Shown: positions 1-12,100 of the stretch, in pieces | Layout of the letters: every line of letters begins with the position of its first letter | Position numbering within the stretch: the stretch's first letter is position 1 | Source: Hirudo medicinalis | Lineage: Eukaryota; Annelida; Clitellata; Hirudinida; Hirudinidae | Length of the DNA stretch: 64,000 bases | Assembly (NCBI GenBank): GCA_011800805.1 | Contig: MPNW01000080.1 | Coordinates: forward strand, 1-64,000 | Reading direction: 5' to 3' | Program-made: the position numbers and the translations under genes | The notes under the pieces: model-generated | What the model saw: only the letters and a program-made list of their open reading frames with translations | What the model was told of the DNA's origin: nothing | The model's database searches: none

Positions 1-249
1 CTCCTGACCTTCTGACCAGAACGGTTTCCTCTGTAATGACGGAATTTGGTGGTGCCAAAACGTAGCAGACGGAATTTGCGTAGTGTAGAGATTGTACAAA
101 TGCTAGGAACGAGAGAAGCGCTGTTGAATGACAACAGTTTTTCCCGAGTTAACGGCGGTGCAGGCTTTGGTAGTGAAGGAGGATGGGCCAGCTGGCCAGA
201 CCGTCAAATCTGCTTGATGATAATTATGATTGTCAGCTTGGCGAAGTTG

Positions 250-584
250 ATGAAGATATAGAAAAAGAGGAGTTCTTTGCCGACAGGAAGAGATTGCAAT
301 ATTTTATGAAAGGTCATCTCTTCAAGTTGTGTCAAGGTCGAAGAGGTTAGCCGTCTCTGGAAAAAGCTGAAATGACGTCCCTGCCATCCAAGAATTTATG
401 TGGAGAAATAGAAAAGGTATACTGGATAAAAATCAAAGCAGAATTTCAGCATTTTATGGACAATACGAAAGAAATGGCAAGAAGATTCAAAAGAAGAGTA
501 GATGCTTGTCTACTTTTGGAAAGAGTGTTTTCGCAACTTAACAGTAGATCAGATTACAAAAGTGGACAATGCAATAAAGTCTGA
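250..584 (+). pseudogene. Possible decayed hAT-type transposase C-terminal fragment
   Basis: Two short protein-like stretches in different frames (about 213-350 and 372-584) are separated by a stop. The second contains LLERVFSQLN, which resembles the ERxFSxLN signature of the C-terminal dimerisation region of hAT transposases (family knowledge). No start, no zinc finger and no catalytic region is visible, so at most this is a relic. It lies about 230 bases from a short inverted-repeat element that has hAT-like 8-bp flanking duplications, but a direct relation between the two is only inferred. It could also be chance similarity over ten residues. Confidence 0.3.
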
Positions 585-814
585 AAATTAAAACTCTAAC
601 TAAAATAAAACTAAAGGAATGGTTGTTAAAACTTTAACTAATACTACAACTAAAGGATAATCACAACTGCAATTAATTAACAAGTGGAACTAAAATAATT
701 ACGCTAATTCCTCACTCAAGCATCGGCTCGTGTCGTCCAACCGTCTTTGTTTGCTTTTTGTTGATTTTGGCTGCGTTTTAGTTTTCGAAGGTGGAATGTA
801 GAACCGCACATTAC

Positions 815-1109
815 TAGGACGGTGAAGTTAGCACGAACTTTAATACTCGATAACTTTGGGACGCGTTAAGAAAAATAAAATTCTTTAGCTAATTTCAAAT
901 TTTTTGATTATATTTAAAATCTACATTTTTATTTTTTCGGCTACTAAAGCTTCATTTATTAGCCAAAAATTCATTTTTATTAGATGTGCTTGTTTTATAC
1001 GCATTATTTTCCTAAGACCTTTCTAACAAAAAAGGAATTATGATTCTATCTTAACGCGTTCCAAAGTTATCGAGTGTTCTTGCTAAAGTCTTGCTAACTT
1101 CACCGTCGT
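815..1109. mobile_element. MITE with long inverted repeats and 8-bp target duplication (hAT-like)
   Basis: The two ends are inverted copies. The left end reads TAGGACGGTGAAGTTAGCA and the right end, reverse-complemented, reads ACGACGGTGAAGTTAGCA. The similarity continues imperfectly for about 60 bases (ACTCGATAACTTTGG, ACGCGTTAAGA). The element is flanked by CACATTAC on both sides (807-814 and 1110-1117), an exact 8-bp duplication as hAT transposases make. The 295-bp interior has no coding capacity, so this is a non-autonomous element that could fold into a hairpin. Confidence 0.85.
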
Positions 1110-1651
1110 CACATTACTTTTGTTAGAAAAGTTATGTATATGTACTTGTGATATACTTGTAAATCCATTCAATGAAAAGTTCAAGAATTTGCTCTAAAAT
1201 CACTCAACTTTGTTGTTCTTCCACACATTGACTGTCCCGAGTTAACTATATATATAACCATTGTCATGTTGAAAATATCTATTTAGTAACCATTTATTCA
1301 CCGGATTGAACCACTTTTTCCAATATTTACAGTAGAACGAGGTTTCAAGTAGTTTTTAAAATTGTCACAAAAACTATTATTTCTTAAAAATAACTGGCCG
1401 TTATGGTAATGACTTTTAAAATGTTAATAGACATTAAAGGGGTTAACTGTCAAAAAGCGAATATTCAAACCAATCCCTTCAAACTACATGCACTTTTTTT
1501 TACACTTGTTTGAGTTTAAAATATACTAGAATCGTCTCCATTAATCCATCATTAAATACAATTGCGTTATAACCATATTGGCTACGAAGTGCATCAAATA
1601 CTTCGACCCTAGTCAATTAAATACCCCTTCGCAAATATTGGTCAATTAAAC

Positions 1652-1876
1652 TGTTGTGACGCCATATTCGAGTATAAAAGGACTGGGGGAACAGTCCGCG
1701 GGGGCGGGAAGTTGGAGTTCGAGAAGGATTGCGAGTTTGACGATATTGCAGGCGATTACGTACTTCGGAGATATTAGCGATATATTTCAGTCTGTTTCGG
1801 TTTCGAAGTTTCTTGGTTGCCAATAAAGTTTCTGTTCAGTTTTATAAAGTTGGTTTATTCATACAAAGACTCAACA
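1652..1876 (+). mobile_element. Solo LTR of an LTR retrotransposon
   Basis: This 225-bp unit starts TGTTGTGAC and ends TCAACA (TG...CA termini). It is flanked by the perfect 5-bp duplication TAAAC at 1647-1651 and 1877-1881. It carries a TATA box (TATAAAAG, 1673-1680) and, about 145 bp later, a polyadenylation signal AATAAA (1822-1827), the order expected for an LTR read on the plus strand. No internal retrotransposon sequence or second LTR is adjacent, so it is most likely a solo LTR left by recombination. The superfamily cannot be fixed from the LTR alone. Confidence 0.8.
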
Positions 1877-1881
1877 TAAAC

Positions 1882-3115
1882 TAAGACCTAGTTCTAGAGC
1901 AGTTTGTGGAATCTGTGATTCTAGTTATGTCGGGCAGATGTTAAGTGCAGTATTGTCCTATCAAAGATTGATTACGGCTATTCAACTCTGGTCGTTTTTC
2001 CTGCCGCCTCGAGCAACTTCAGTGTCACCAACGCAGCTGCTAAAATCATAAACAACAAAAGAAAACAAGACCGCGTCACTCTTCATCTCCACTGGCTACG
2101 CTTTCGCCAAAGAATTGACTACAAAATCATTTCACTCGTTTTCAAGTACCCATAGGTCAGCTTGAAAGTGGAAATCCTGTTTAGATGTAGATGAATATTG
2201 CAAGTCTGAAGTATAGTTCGGTTGCCATCTGATAATTAGAGTTTTCTTTTTCCCTTTTGGTAAAATGTATTAACCCTTTTAAATTGAGTAGCTTTTTAAC
2301 AAAACAGCATCAAAAAAGTAATTGATAATACAAATGTTTTCTTTGGCATAAGATACTACACTCAACAGTCAGTAAAATATACATTTAGTTATTGCTTCAT
2401 TTATTGTAACAGTTCCACCAGGTTTAATAAATTCTAGAATAATTCTAAAATAAAACAATGCTCGGGGACTATTAAAAAAATAGTCGTTAACGAAGATATA
2501 GTCATTAGTGAAGTAAATACATTTCTTCTCCACAATGCAGAGCACAGAGAAAATACCATCCATCCCACACACAACATCTCATGGGATACAAAATAGGATG
2601 TGTCGGCATCACTCGATGAAGTCAGCTATCGCTGGCTTTCCTACTGCCCATTTTTTAAGTGAAAGCTATCAACATGTCATCACTAACAATATTTTTTGAG
2701 TTCCAATTTGCTAATTTCTCCCAGTTTGAATGTTTTTAAAAATAAAGTACACTAACAAATTATGCTTACAAGTAAAAAGCTCATAGTTGTGATTTAATCA
2801 AAAAACCAATGAACGAGCCTTCATGAATTGATCAGATCACGAGACAAATTCCAAACGTCTATAATTTGTCTTGAAAACTATAATTATATTATGGTAATCA
2901 ATCATTTACAATGAGCAGAATGTGCCAAAAACAAAAAACAGGTGAAAATGTGAACATGTAACCCAGATTTTGCTACTGTTCGAGAGCTGATATTTCACAT
3001 GGAAAACAATCAAATCAACAAATCCCACTTACAAATGGAGACACACAAAAATCAATTCCACCAATGAAACCAGATTGGCACGTGATGAGGGTGAAGAGAA
3101 ATGAAGCACTTGGAT
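1882..3115. other. Intergenic sequence downstream of PNUTS, nothing recognised
   Basis: AT-rich sequence lying 3' of the PNUTS stop codon at 3116. It should contain the PNUTS 3' UTR on the minus strand. I see no coherent reading frame, inverted repeat or tandem array here. Confidence 0.4.
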
Positions 3116-6100
3116 TCATGTTTTTGAGGAAGGGGGTTTGGCCGAAGGTGATTCTGTTGATGGGGGATGGAAAAATCTGCAGTTGGAACCGAACTTGCAG
3201 TTTCCTGCCAGGAAGTGAGTACATGGAGCTTTGTTGATCCGCCTGGAATAGAGGATTTGTCATTAGATTGGCTGAGATAACTTTATTATGACGAAAGCAA
3301 TATTTCATGAAAAAGAATACTGAATATACATTCACCCCTTCTTCGAATTCAGTGCAGCCCTAAACATTAACTCAGACAATTTGGAAGAAAAGTTATGTTA
3401 CTAGCAATATTACTACCGTATGGTAGTATCATCTGAGTAAATAAAGTAGAAATCATCTTAGTCATGCAATTGACTATCACCAATAAATAAACTACTTAGT
3501 TTGCTCTCTTCCTGGATTGACAAACTAACAACATGGTATCTGATAAAGAGGCCTAAAATAGTTTCAACACAGCAGGTCGACCACCTAAAATGTTCAATTC
3601 CCTCATGCTTTCACTATATACTTACAAACTGTCATGAAAAATGTGCATCATAACCTATCGGGGTAACCTAATTATATTCAGGGCTTTCAAACTGAGAGGT
3701 TATAATTGGCAGGGTTGTTAAAAATACTCTACAAAAGTATTGGCAATACCAATATTTTGTTTTAAATCTATCGGCAATACCAATACCAATACTTTCTGGC
3801 AATACTTTTCCTATACATTTAGAAGCAGTAACAACTCAATCAATATTCAATAAAAGCAAGAGCATTTTATTGAAACACAAAACTAATTGAAAAAATGATT
3901 ATCATGTTTACCATTTTGCTTGAAGCAGAAATAGCAACATTTAAAAATGTTTGCTCGAATATGTCGAGCAGAGTGGTTAAAATATCCTGCCATCCAGTGA
4001 GAATAATCTATTTGCTGCTGCAGTAGTGGGCAATCCTGTGTTGAAGGCTGCATATAACTTTTTTGTGTGGGTATACCAATTAAGAGACGATAACTCTGAA
4101 ATCTAATGTCGGCCAATTATCTATTGACCAACAATATCTAATCTATTATTGGAAAATACAGTGAAGAAAAGTGGACAAATCTGCCTCTGGATGCAGCATT
4201 TAATTATCTGAAATTTTGGCACACAGCTTTTGCCTTCTTCCTTTATCGTGGCATCTGTGTGACTTCAATGTAGTCTCAAGCCATGCTTTCTGGATTTAAT
4301 TGTATATATGTTTATTTATAGCTCCATAAGCGTGAGCGTCAGGGGCGCTTAGACCAATTTTGTAGCACCTGCTCCCAGAGGCGCTTTGTGGCAGTACAAG
4401 GTGGGTTTCGAACACGACACGTAACGACTGTCACTTTTACTGTCGTATGCAGGAACGCTACCCTCCGAGCCAACTTGCATCCCAAGACACCTGAGCCAGT
4501 ATAATTTAAAGGGTGGACTTCAGCTGCCAGTTGAGCATCAGTGTTATTATTCATGTCGTAAAATCTTCGTCTTATTCCAGCCCTCAATCCGTTAACCAGC
4601 GGTAATGGATTTGTAGTGTCTTCCAACAGAGCATTCAGCTGGTTCATATTTAACTTTGGTTCATTCAAACTTTGGGATTAAATATCCCAAACCTATAGCC
4701 TTTTCCCCTTGCAAAATGTCCAGGCATTGCTTTCATACATTTCTTTACTTTATTTGATTTGCCTTCAATTAAATTAGTTTGTGAATGTTCAGTTTAATAA
4801 AATGAAAAGAGCTCAAATGCTTTTCCATAATTTGACCATCTGCCAGTGACTGCGATATTAACAACCCTGACGATTGGCTGCTAAAAACTTCCATTAGAAT
4901 AATATCTGTATGAGATTCACTCCATCAACTGGTGTGGAATCCACCACCTTGTCTTGCTTCAAGGTCTTCCTGAATGACTGATTTAATGCATTACTTCATT
5001 GTTAAATTCAACTCTATTTCTTATTGGCATTCTTTCTTTATTAAAAAAAACTATTATTTTATGTTTTTCAGTGTTTTGTTGAAGGCTATTTCATTGAAGC
5101 TTCACTTCCATTTTTTAGTCTTTTGTCATTTTGCATTTGCTGCTGGCAGACCAAGTGAATTTATACTTCATTATACCATAATTATATGTAGTTAAATAAA
5201 CCATAATTCACAGACAAACTCAATTCATACAAATTTTTTTTAACCAAAGGCAACAGAAATTTAAAAAAAAATCTTATATAATTTTTGGGCCTCTGCCTAG
5301 CTGATTCATTGTCACAAGAGAATCCAATTTCCCTAAGAGATTCTTCTTCTTCAAGGGATCCATTTCAAATCTTCTGGCTCAGACACCTTGTGGTTCTTGA
5401 CACCAGTTGGAATGAGTTGCACTTTAAGTTTGATCTACATCACATCATTTGCAATAAAACTGCTTTATCTCTAAGTTTCTCTGGGCTATTCTACTGGGCA
5501 AATCAAATGCTTCAAACATAAGCTTGAATGCATCAATGTTGCTTGCTTCCTCAGCTGGTTGTCATATCTATGTTGAAACTTGACAATGATTTCCACTTTA
5601 CACTGTCATTTGAACCTATTTGAAATCCATGTTAGGTGATTCAGAGGTCACACATAGACAAAATTTTCTTTATGTTAAAAGAATAGGGTCCACATTTACT
5701 TATCCCTCAAAATTTATGATCTCTACTTATTAAAGACAGGTATCTGCCTAAACTCTACAAAGGATCTCATTATATTTCCTAATGCTTTCCCCAAGACCTT
5801 TTCGAGGTATCTTCAATCCCATTAAAGATAAGCAAAATTGTTTCCCTTTTGCACATCAACCAATTCTCCCCCCTCCTGCAAGTTCCATAAGCATATGGAA
5901 CATTGTACGGATAAAATCTTATATACTCTTGGCAAGGTTTGGCAATATTTGGTGCAAGGAATAATAACCCATGCTTCGACATGAGAACCTTTGGGCATCC
6001 CTGCTATGTAAAGATCAAACAATACTTAGTTGCAATGTGTTTCTTTTCTGCTTTGGAATCAGTGCAGAATCAACTAATGAATTCTTCTTTGCCACTGCAA

Positions 6101-9100
6101 CAATAGGGCAGCTCCTTGATTGTAGTCAATTTCTTTTCAGAAATCCTGGTAGGAACAAACGTTAGAGATCATCATTGACTTTTTGATAAGGTTTTTCCTG
6201 AGCAAATGGTATCTTGCTATAGAAGATTGAACATTTTTCCTGCTTGCTGAGATTTTCGTCTTACACTTTCCAAACTTCGCTCTAGAAAACTTTCAGTCAG
6301 GCTTTATTGTCAACCACATTTCCTTCAACCTTCCTCAACCTGGCCTTTACTTAGTGCAGAGTACCTCAAAGTTAGTCTTTCTTTGGACTTTCTTGTAATG
6401 CAATGAAGCAATATGCTCCTTAGTCGAAGGTTGCAGAGGATCTTTTTGTAACTGCATCTCTGGAGCACACTTACAGTGCATTCAATGATCCAATGCCATC
6501 AATGACATCTGAATACATTCTCAAAATTGTGATTTACTAATATTCCCTGACCAGTCTGGCAATCATGAATTCCTTTCATGTTTTGGCTTTTTTCAGCATA
6601 TGAGTTCTAACACAGGCACTATTCTTTGCAAGATTGAGACTCTAAGAGACAAGAAACAGGACTCTAAGAAATTCTTCTTTGTTATTTGTTCAGTCTAAGG
6701 TTATGCTATCATTTTATAGAATGTTTAAGCTTTGTACAACCTGAGATCTCCAACCACCAGTCAATGCTCTCTCAAAAATATCTGCAACAACTCTAAAATC
6801 TCTTGTTTCACCACAGGCCAAGTCATTCCTGGTGTTTGGTATGATGTGATTGGAGAGACAAGCACAAGTCCAACTTAAACACCACTACTTTTTTTAGCTT
6901 TATGTAATGAGATGATTGCAATTCATGGTTGACCAAAACAGCCGATAAGCAACCAACTTTAAAAACTCTAAATCTACTGGACCCATGGTCAAAAGTGAAT
7001 TCTGAAATTGTCTCAAATTAGCCAGAGCAATTTTTCTTTAATTTAAGCTCTGGGACCATTTTTGGTCTGATTTACATTACTAGATCAAGCTCAGTTAACT
7101 GTGATTCAGCAACAAAGAGGAAGTTAATTTCTGCAGGTAACAAGGGAGCCTCACAATGATTTTGTCAAGTTTTTCTGTCTTCCAGAAATTAAGTGCAACT
7201 GTTTACACTATCAATGATGTCCTTCTTGACTAATTTCTTCATCTTGACCTTCTTCTATAAAGGCTGGCATAAATGAGAAAAGATTATCTTCCATTCCATC
7301 CTTGTTGTCAAAGTATTTATAACTGATGGAAAACATAATCCATATTCATTATTAGAACCCAAACCTATCACACAAACATTCTGCTCCTAACTATTAAGAA
7401 TGTCCGTCGAGTTTGCACGTCAGGTTTTCTCCACAGCATATTGTTTAACGTAATATATTAAAATCTAATTCAAAATAACATCAATTTTCATATCCTACCA
7501 AAAGATGGCATAGGCATGGCCAAGGGTATATGAGTCACAGGGGGTCTGTATCCCCTGAGGAACTCAGGAGGAAGAAGGTGAGGTGGTGGATGTGCAAAAC
7601 CTGGAGGTGGGATGAAACCTGGTGGGTACATTGGGGAAATTATCGGAGGCATCATCTGCATCACCTGAGGATCCTGAAATAAAACAGGACAAGTTTACTC
7701 ACTCTAAAGTATAAAAATAAATGCACATTTCATTAAGAAAATATTTCAATTATTATATGGTGAAGGAACTAAAACAAATAAATTATAACCAGCATTTTTT
7801 TCATTGGACATGTTTTTGTTATTTCTGAATACCATTTTCCTAAAATGATTTTAAGGCACAAATTTTTGCATTATAGTTTAGATTTTAGTGCCAAAATTTT
7901 GTTTTGACCTAGTTTTATTGCAAGTTTTTCTGCATGCTTTATTTACCAAAGGATAATTTTTTTACAAGTTTTGCAATATTTTATTTTTTCAATTTCAACT
8001 GCTAGAATGCTTCTTTCCCCAAAGCATTGCCTACTTCTTTTTTCAATGAGACTCAGAAAACCTTTCCACACAAACTTGCGAGGCAGGAACAGAAATCACA
8101 TTCAAAGCATTTTGGACCAAATTAGAGTAAATGGCATACCTAGCCAAATGAAGTCCTGATGTGTTCTCAGCATTGGTCCTATAAAAGAAAACTTGATGGC
8201 TGGCTTTCAAGAGAGTTTTTAATTTGGTGGAACATTTTCCCCTCAATTTTCTTCCACAAATTTCACTCAATTCACCCAACTTCCACAATGCACTTATTCA
8301 AAGTGGATATAAACTTGTTTCTTGCTGACATCCTGAGGATCTACTTCCATTTCTACTGGTTGAGAAAATCTCATAAACCTAGCAAAGGGCAGATATTGAA
8401 TGAGTAAGAAGTATGAGAGATGAAGTTTTGATTTGGTGTTTTATATTTCTTTGATTTAACTCAGACATAACATCACTTGCTATTGAAGAACAGAAAGCAA
8501 AGACAACTTCAGAAATCTTCCAACATTTAACCACTAACATTCAAAATGTTAAAATATATTTGCCATTCTCATTTCGACAAAGATGTCGAAAGGATTAAAA
8601 AAATGCCTCACCATTACAGGTGTCATGACAGGTGGCGGTATGTTATACATGTTACCCCAGGGTACCGAGGGGCTGACCGACGGTTGACTTTGGGTCGTTA
8701 CCACCGACGATGAGAGTTGGACATCGCTGCAATTGTTAGTCATCGTCAATTCCGACGAGGAGGAAGTCGAGGAAAGAGATGATGAAGATGACGACGAGGA
8801 GGATGCCGACGATGCGATATTGCCCGTATGTTCATACAAGACCTCGCTGTTTGTGCCAGTGACCTGTGAATGTGAAGTTATTTTTGGTTATCCTCATTCT
8901 GTCAAATAACATAAGAATCAGAAAAGAATTAAAAAGAATTTGATTTGATTTTTATATCTTCTGTTATGTTTAAGGTTACGTGCATATTTTAAGACTTATT
9001 ATAGTATTTATTACTATTAAAATCCTTACACCTCCTATTCACTTTTAAAATTCTCAAACCACAAATTTATAATTAATTTGCCTTTACAGACACTAAATTG

Positions 9101-12100
9101 ATAATTTTCAAGAACTAGAGGCCTCACATCAGAAAGGGGGATCTGTTTTGGTTCGGTGATTTCGACAAATTCTGAGTCTGGTTCTGCAGGTTGGTCTGTG
9201 AGTCTGCCGACATTAGGGCACATTTAAAAGTCATAAATATCATGCTGAACAGACAGTAGTTTGTGTGCATTATTGTTGAATGATTGCTATGCAGGATTTG
9301 AGATGGTATTGACAAATTGTCACAATTTCTAAAATATTTCATCGCAACTCATCAACACAAGCAATTATAATTATTATATTGCCCTCATTCTAAATTTAAT
9401 CTTGACCTGAACAGCAAAATTACTTCTTATATTTAATTACATTATTTATTTTCATAGCAACACTCTAAACAAAATTAAGCTGCTAATTTATCTCATGGAA
9501 AAAGTGTCAACCAGATTTTAGCACATTTAATGAAAGTCTCAGAGGTTAAACTCACAGCCTCTTGTTGAAGTAAAGAACCTGAAGGACATTCTGCTCCCTC
9601 GTCATCTGCGTCTTCCTCTCGGTGCTGTTGCAGCCAGGTTCTACCAGGTACGACACCCCGGTTATGAAGGGTGGCCGTCTCCACTGGGATAAAAAAAAAA
9701 GATAAGCGTGTTAACTCCAAGAATATTAAGTAACCATATTTTAAGCATCATATGCTGGCCTATAAATAAATTATTATTATTGTTATTAGAATTGTCAGAA
9801 TTATCTTGCTTGTCAATTATATAATAATAACAACAACAATAACAATAATAATCATCATTATCTTCCTCAACATACTTGATCGGCAAGTTGAAGGTCGTTG
9901 TGGAGGTTCCTCCTGGAGTTCTGGAACATTCTATGTTCCATCTCAATTTCGTGTCGTCGGATCTCGTTGAAGTCGGCCATGTGGTTAACATTCACTGCAG
10001 AGAAAGACAATGGTTATGACATTAACATATTCTAATTACATGTCATTAACATAATCCCCATCTAATGATTTTAATACATTCTAGTCATATGAATTAACTT
10101 CTCATTACCTGGTCATTCTAGGAACACAATGTAAAAGAGCCAAGCATTGCATTTAAACAGCTCAATCATAATCATCAATTATTGCCTATTGTTAATCAAA
10201 TTGATTGAGTCAATATGTGTTACTGTTTGGAACATGACCATTTTACTTCAAATTCATCATACCACAACAAAACTATTCAGAAAAGATCTTCTCCCTCGCA
10301 AATCGCCAAGAACCATAAATAAACACAACAACAACAATAATAATAATAATAATGATGATGATGATGATAATAATAATAATAAATTGAGTGAAAATTGGAA
10401 CTGCAAATTGAACATCATTCTTAGCACTCAATATCAGAGTCTTCTCAAATAAATATTTTTTGAATTTTATAATTGAACAAAAAAATTGAAACACGTAACA
10501 AGCAAGTGAATGCCTTGAATAAGAGGTCGAATGTAAATTGATTATATACCATTTTCAAAATTCACTCAGATTCAAAAGAATTGGAATCTTCACGACAACA
10601 ATAGATTAATGCATTTTTGCATCCATGAAGACAGAAAGGCTCATTAATAATTAATATTAATATTTTTTTCTCTGACGCTTTGCATATGGCGCTATATAAA
10701 TGAACTACATTTAATATTTAAATTTATTAAAATAAACAGTGATTTCTCTGTGATTGGATCAAATCAACAAATCCTGGTGAACTGCTGCATTACCAGTGTA
10801 ATTAATCTCAGTGATGCTTCCTTTGTAATTCTCCCTTCTTTGCCTCATGCATAATTCATCAGCTGAATACATGCAAATGAAAGCACAATTGAAGTAAGAT
10901 CTTCCTGATCCAGTTGTTGTTGTTGATGATGATGATCTCCTCTGACATTGAAAACAATTGATTGACCATCACAACAAGGTGCCGAATATGTCGAGGTCAC
11001 GAAAACATAACGACTTTAGAATCAATATCACTATTTTCAGTGACTAATTCAGTACATTTCCAACAAATTCTGAATATCATCACCATTATCAAGCCAAAAT
11101 TAAGGTTTTTTTTAATTTTTTGCTGAGAAAATTATTTGTGAATGGAATCAATCAAGTAATGAAGTGGAAGAGAACACATGAGGTGATGAAGGATGAGAAA
11201 GCACCTGAGATGAAAATTTAAAAAATCCCCTTTTTAAGGACCTGAAGAAAGAAACATGAAGAAAAACATGTCAGATGATCCCTTATACAAAAAGCACTAG
11301 ATGTTCCTTGATACAAAACATGTTGGATTCCTGATTACAAAAACTCACACATCAGATGAGTTAGAAGCAAATATCATAATCACTTCCACATGATATTATA
11401 TATGCAAATTAACCACAAATATAACCATACAAATATGCAAATTAGACACAGATATGTTGAGAGTACAACATCAGTGACTTTAATTGGAAGATGCACGAGG
11501 ACATACACTTTCATGCACAATCACAAACTTAACAAAATAAAAAATAATCCACCATGAATAGATGTTATGAACAGTGACTTCACCAACAACAGCAAAATAA
11601 ATTATTTATTCATTATTTACAAATTATTTATTATTTGAAAAACTGCTCATCAAAGCCAAGGAGAGCAAACGATCAATGGATTACTTCTTAACAATAACAC
11701 AGACCGTAGCACTAACGAAGTAATTCAAAGAAACCAATCAGAACAAATGATCATGTAAAATCAGCCAAATAAAACACAAAAAGCAAAGAGTGAACAAATC
11801 ACAATGTCAAAATGTCGCATCAGCCAGCCACATCAGCATCAATATAATCACAGGACAGTAATAATGGAAATACAAATGTGATAAACATAATGTATAATTT
11901 TAAAATTACACGGAAGATTTACAACGATCGGACATTGTCGAAGGTCCGCTGCCAACAATACATCATCCGTGATCAGCCTGGTCAACAACATAGACGCGAC
12001 AAAAACAGATGAAGCGAGCAATCCAACAAAGAACAAAATTCTCTTCAGACCTCTCTCAGTCTCATCCATGGGGAAGTAGTGGAAGATGCAGAGGGAGCTC

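Noticed and set aside
8549..8839. Serine-rich frame as pure microsatellite noise
   Set aside because: It was first taken for repeat noise, but it is in phase with PNUTS exon boundaries and is kept as coding.
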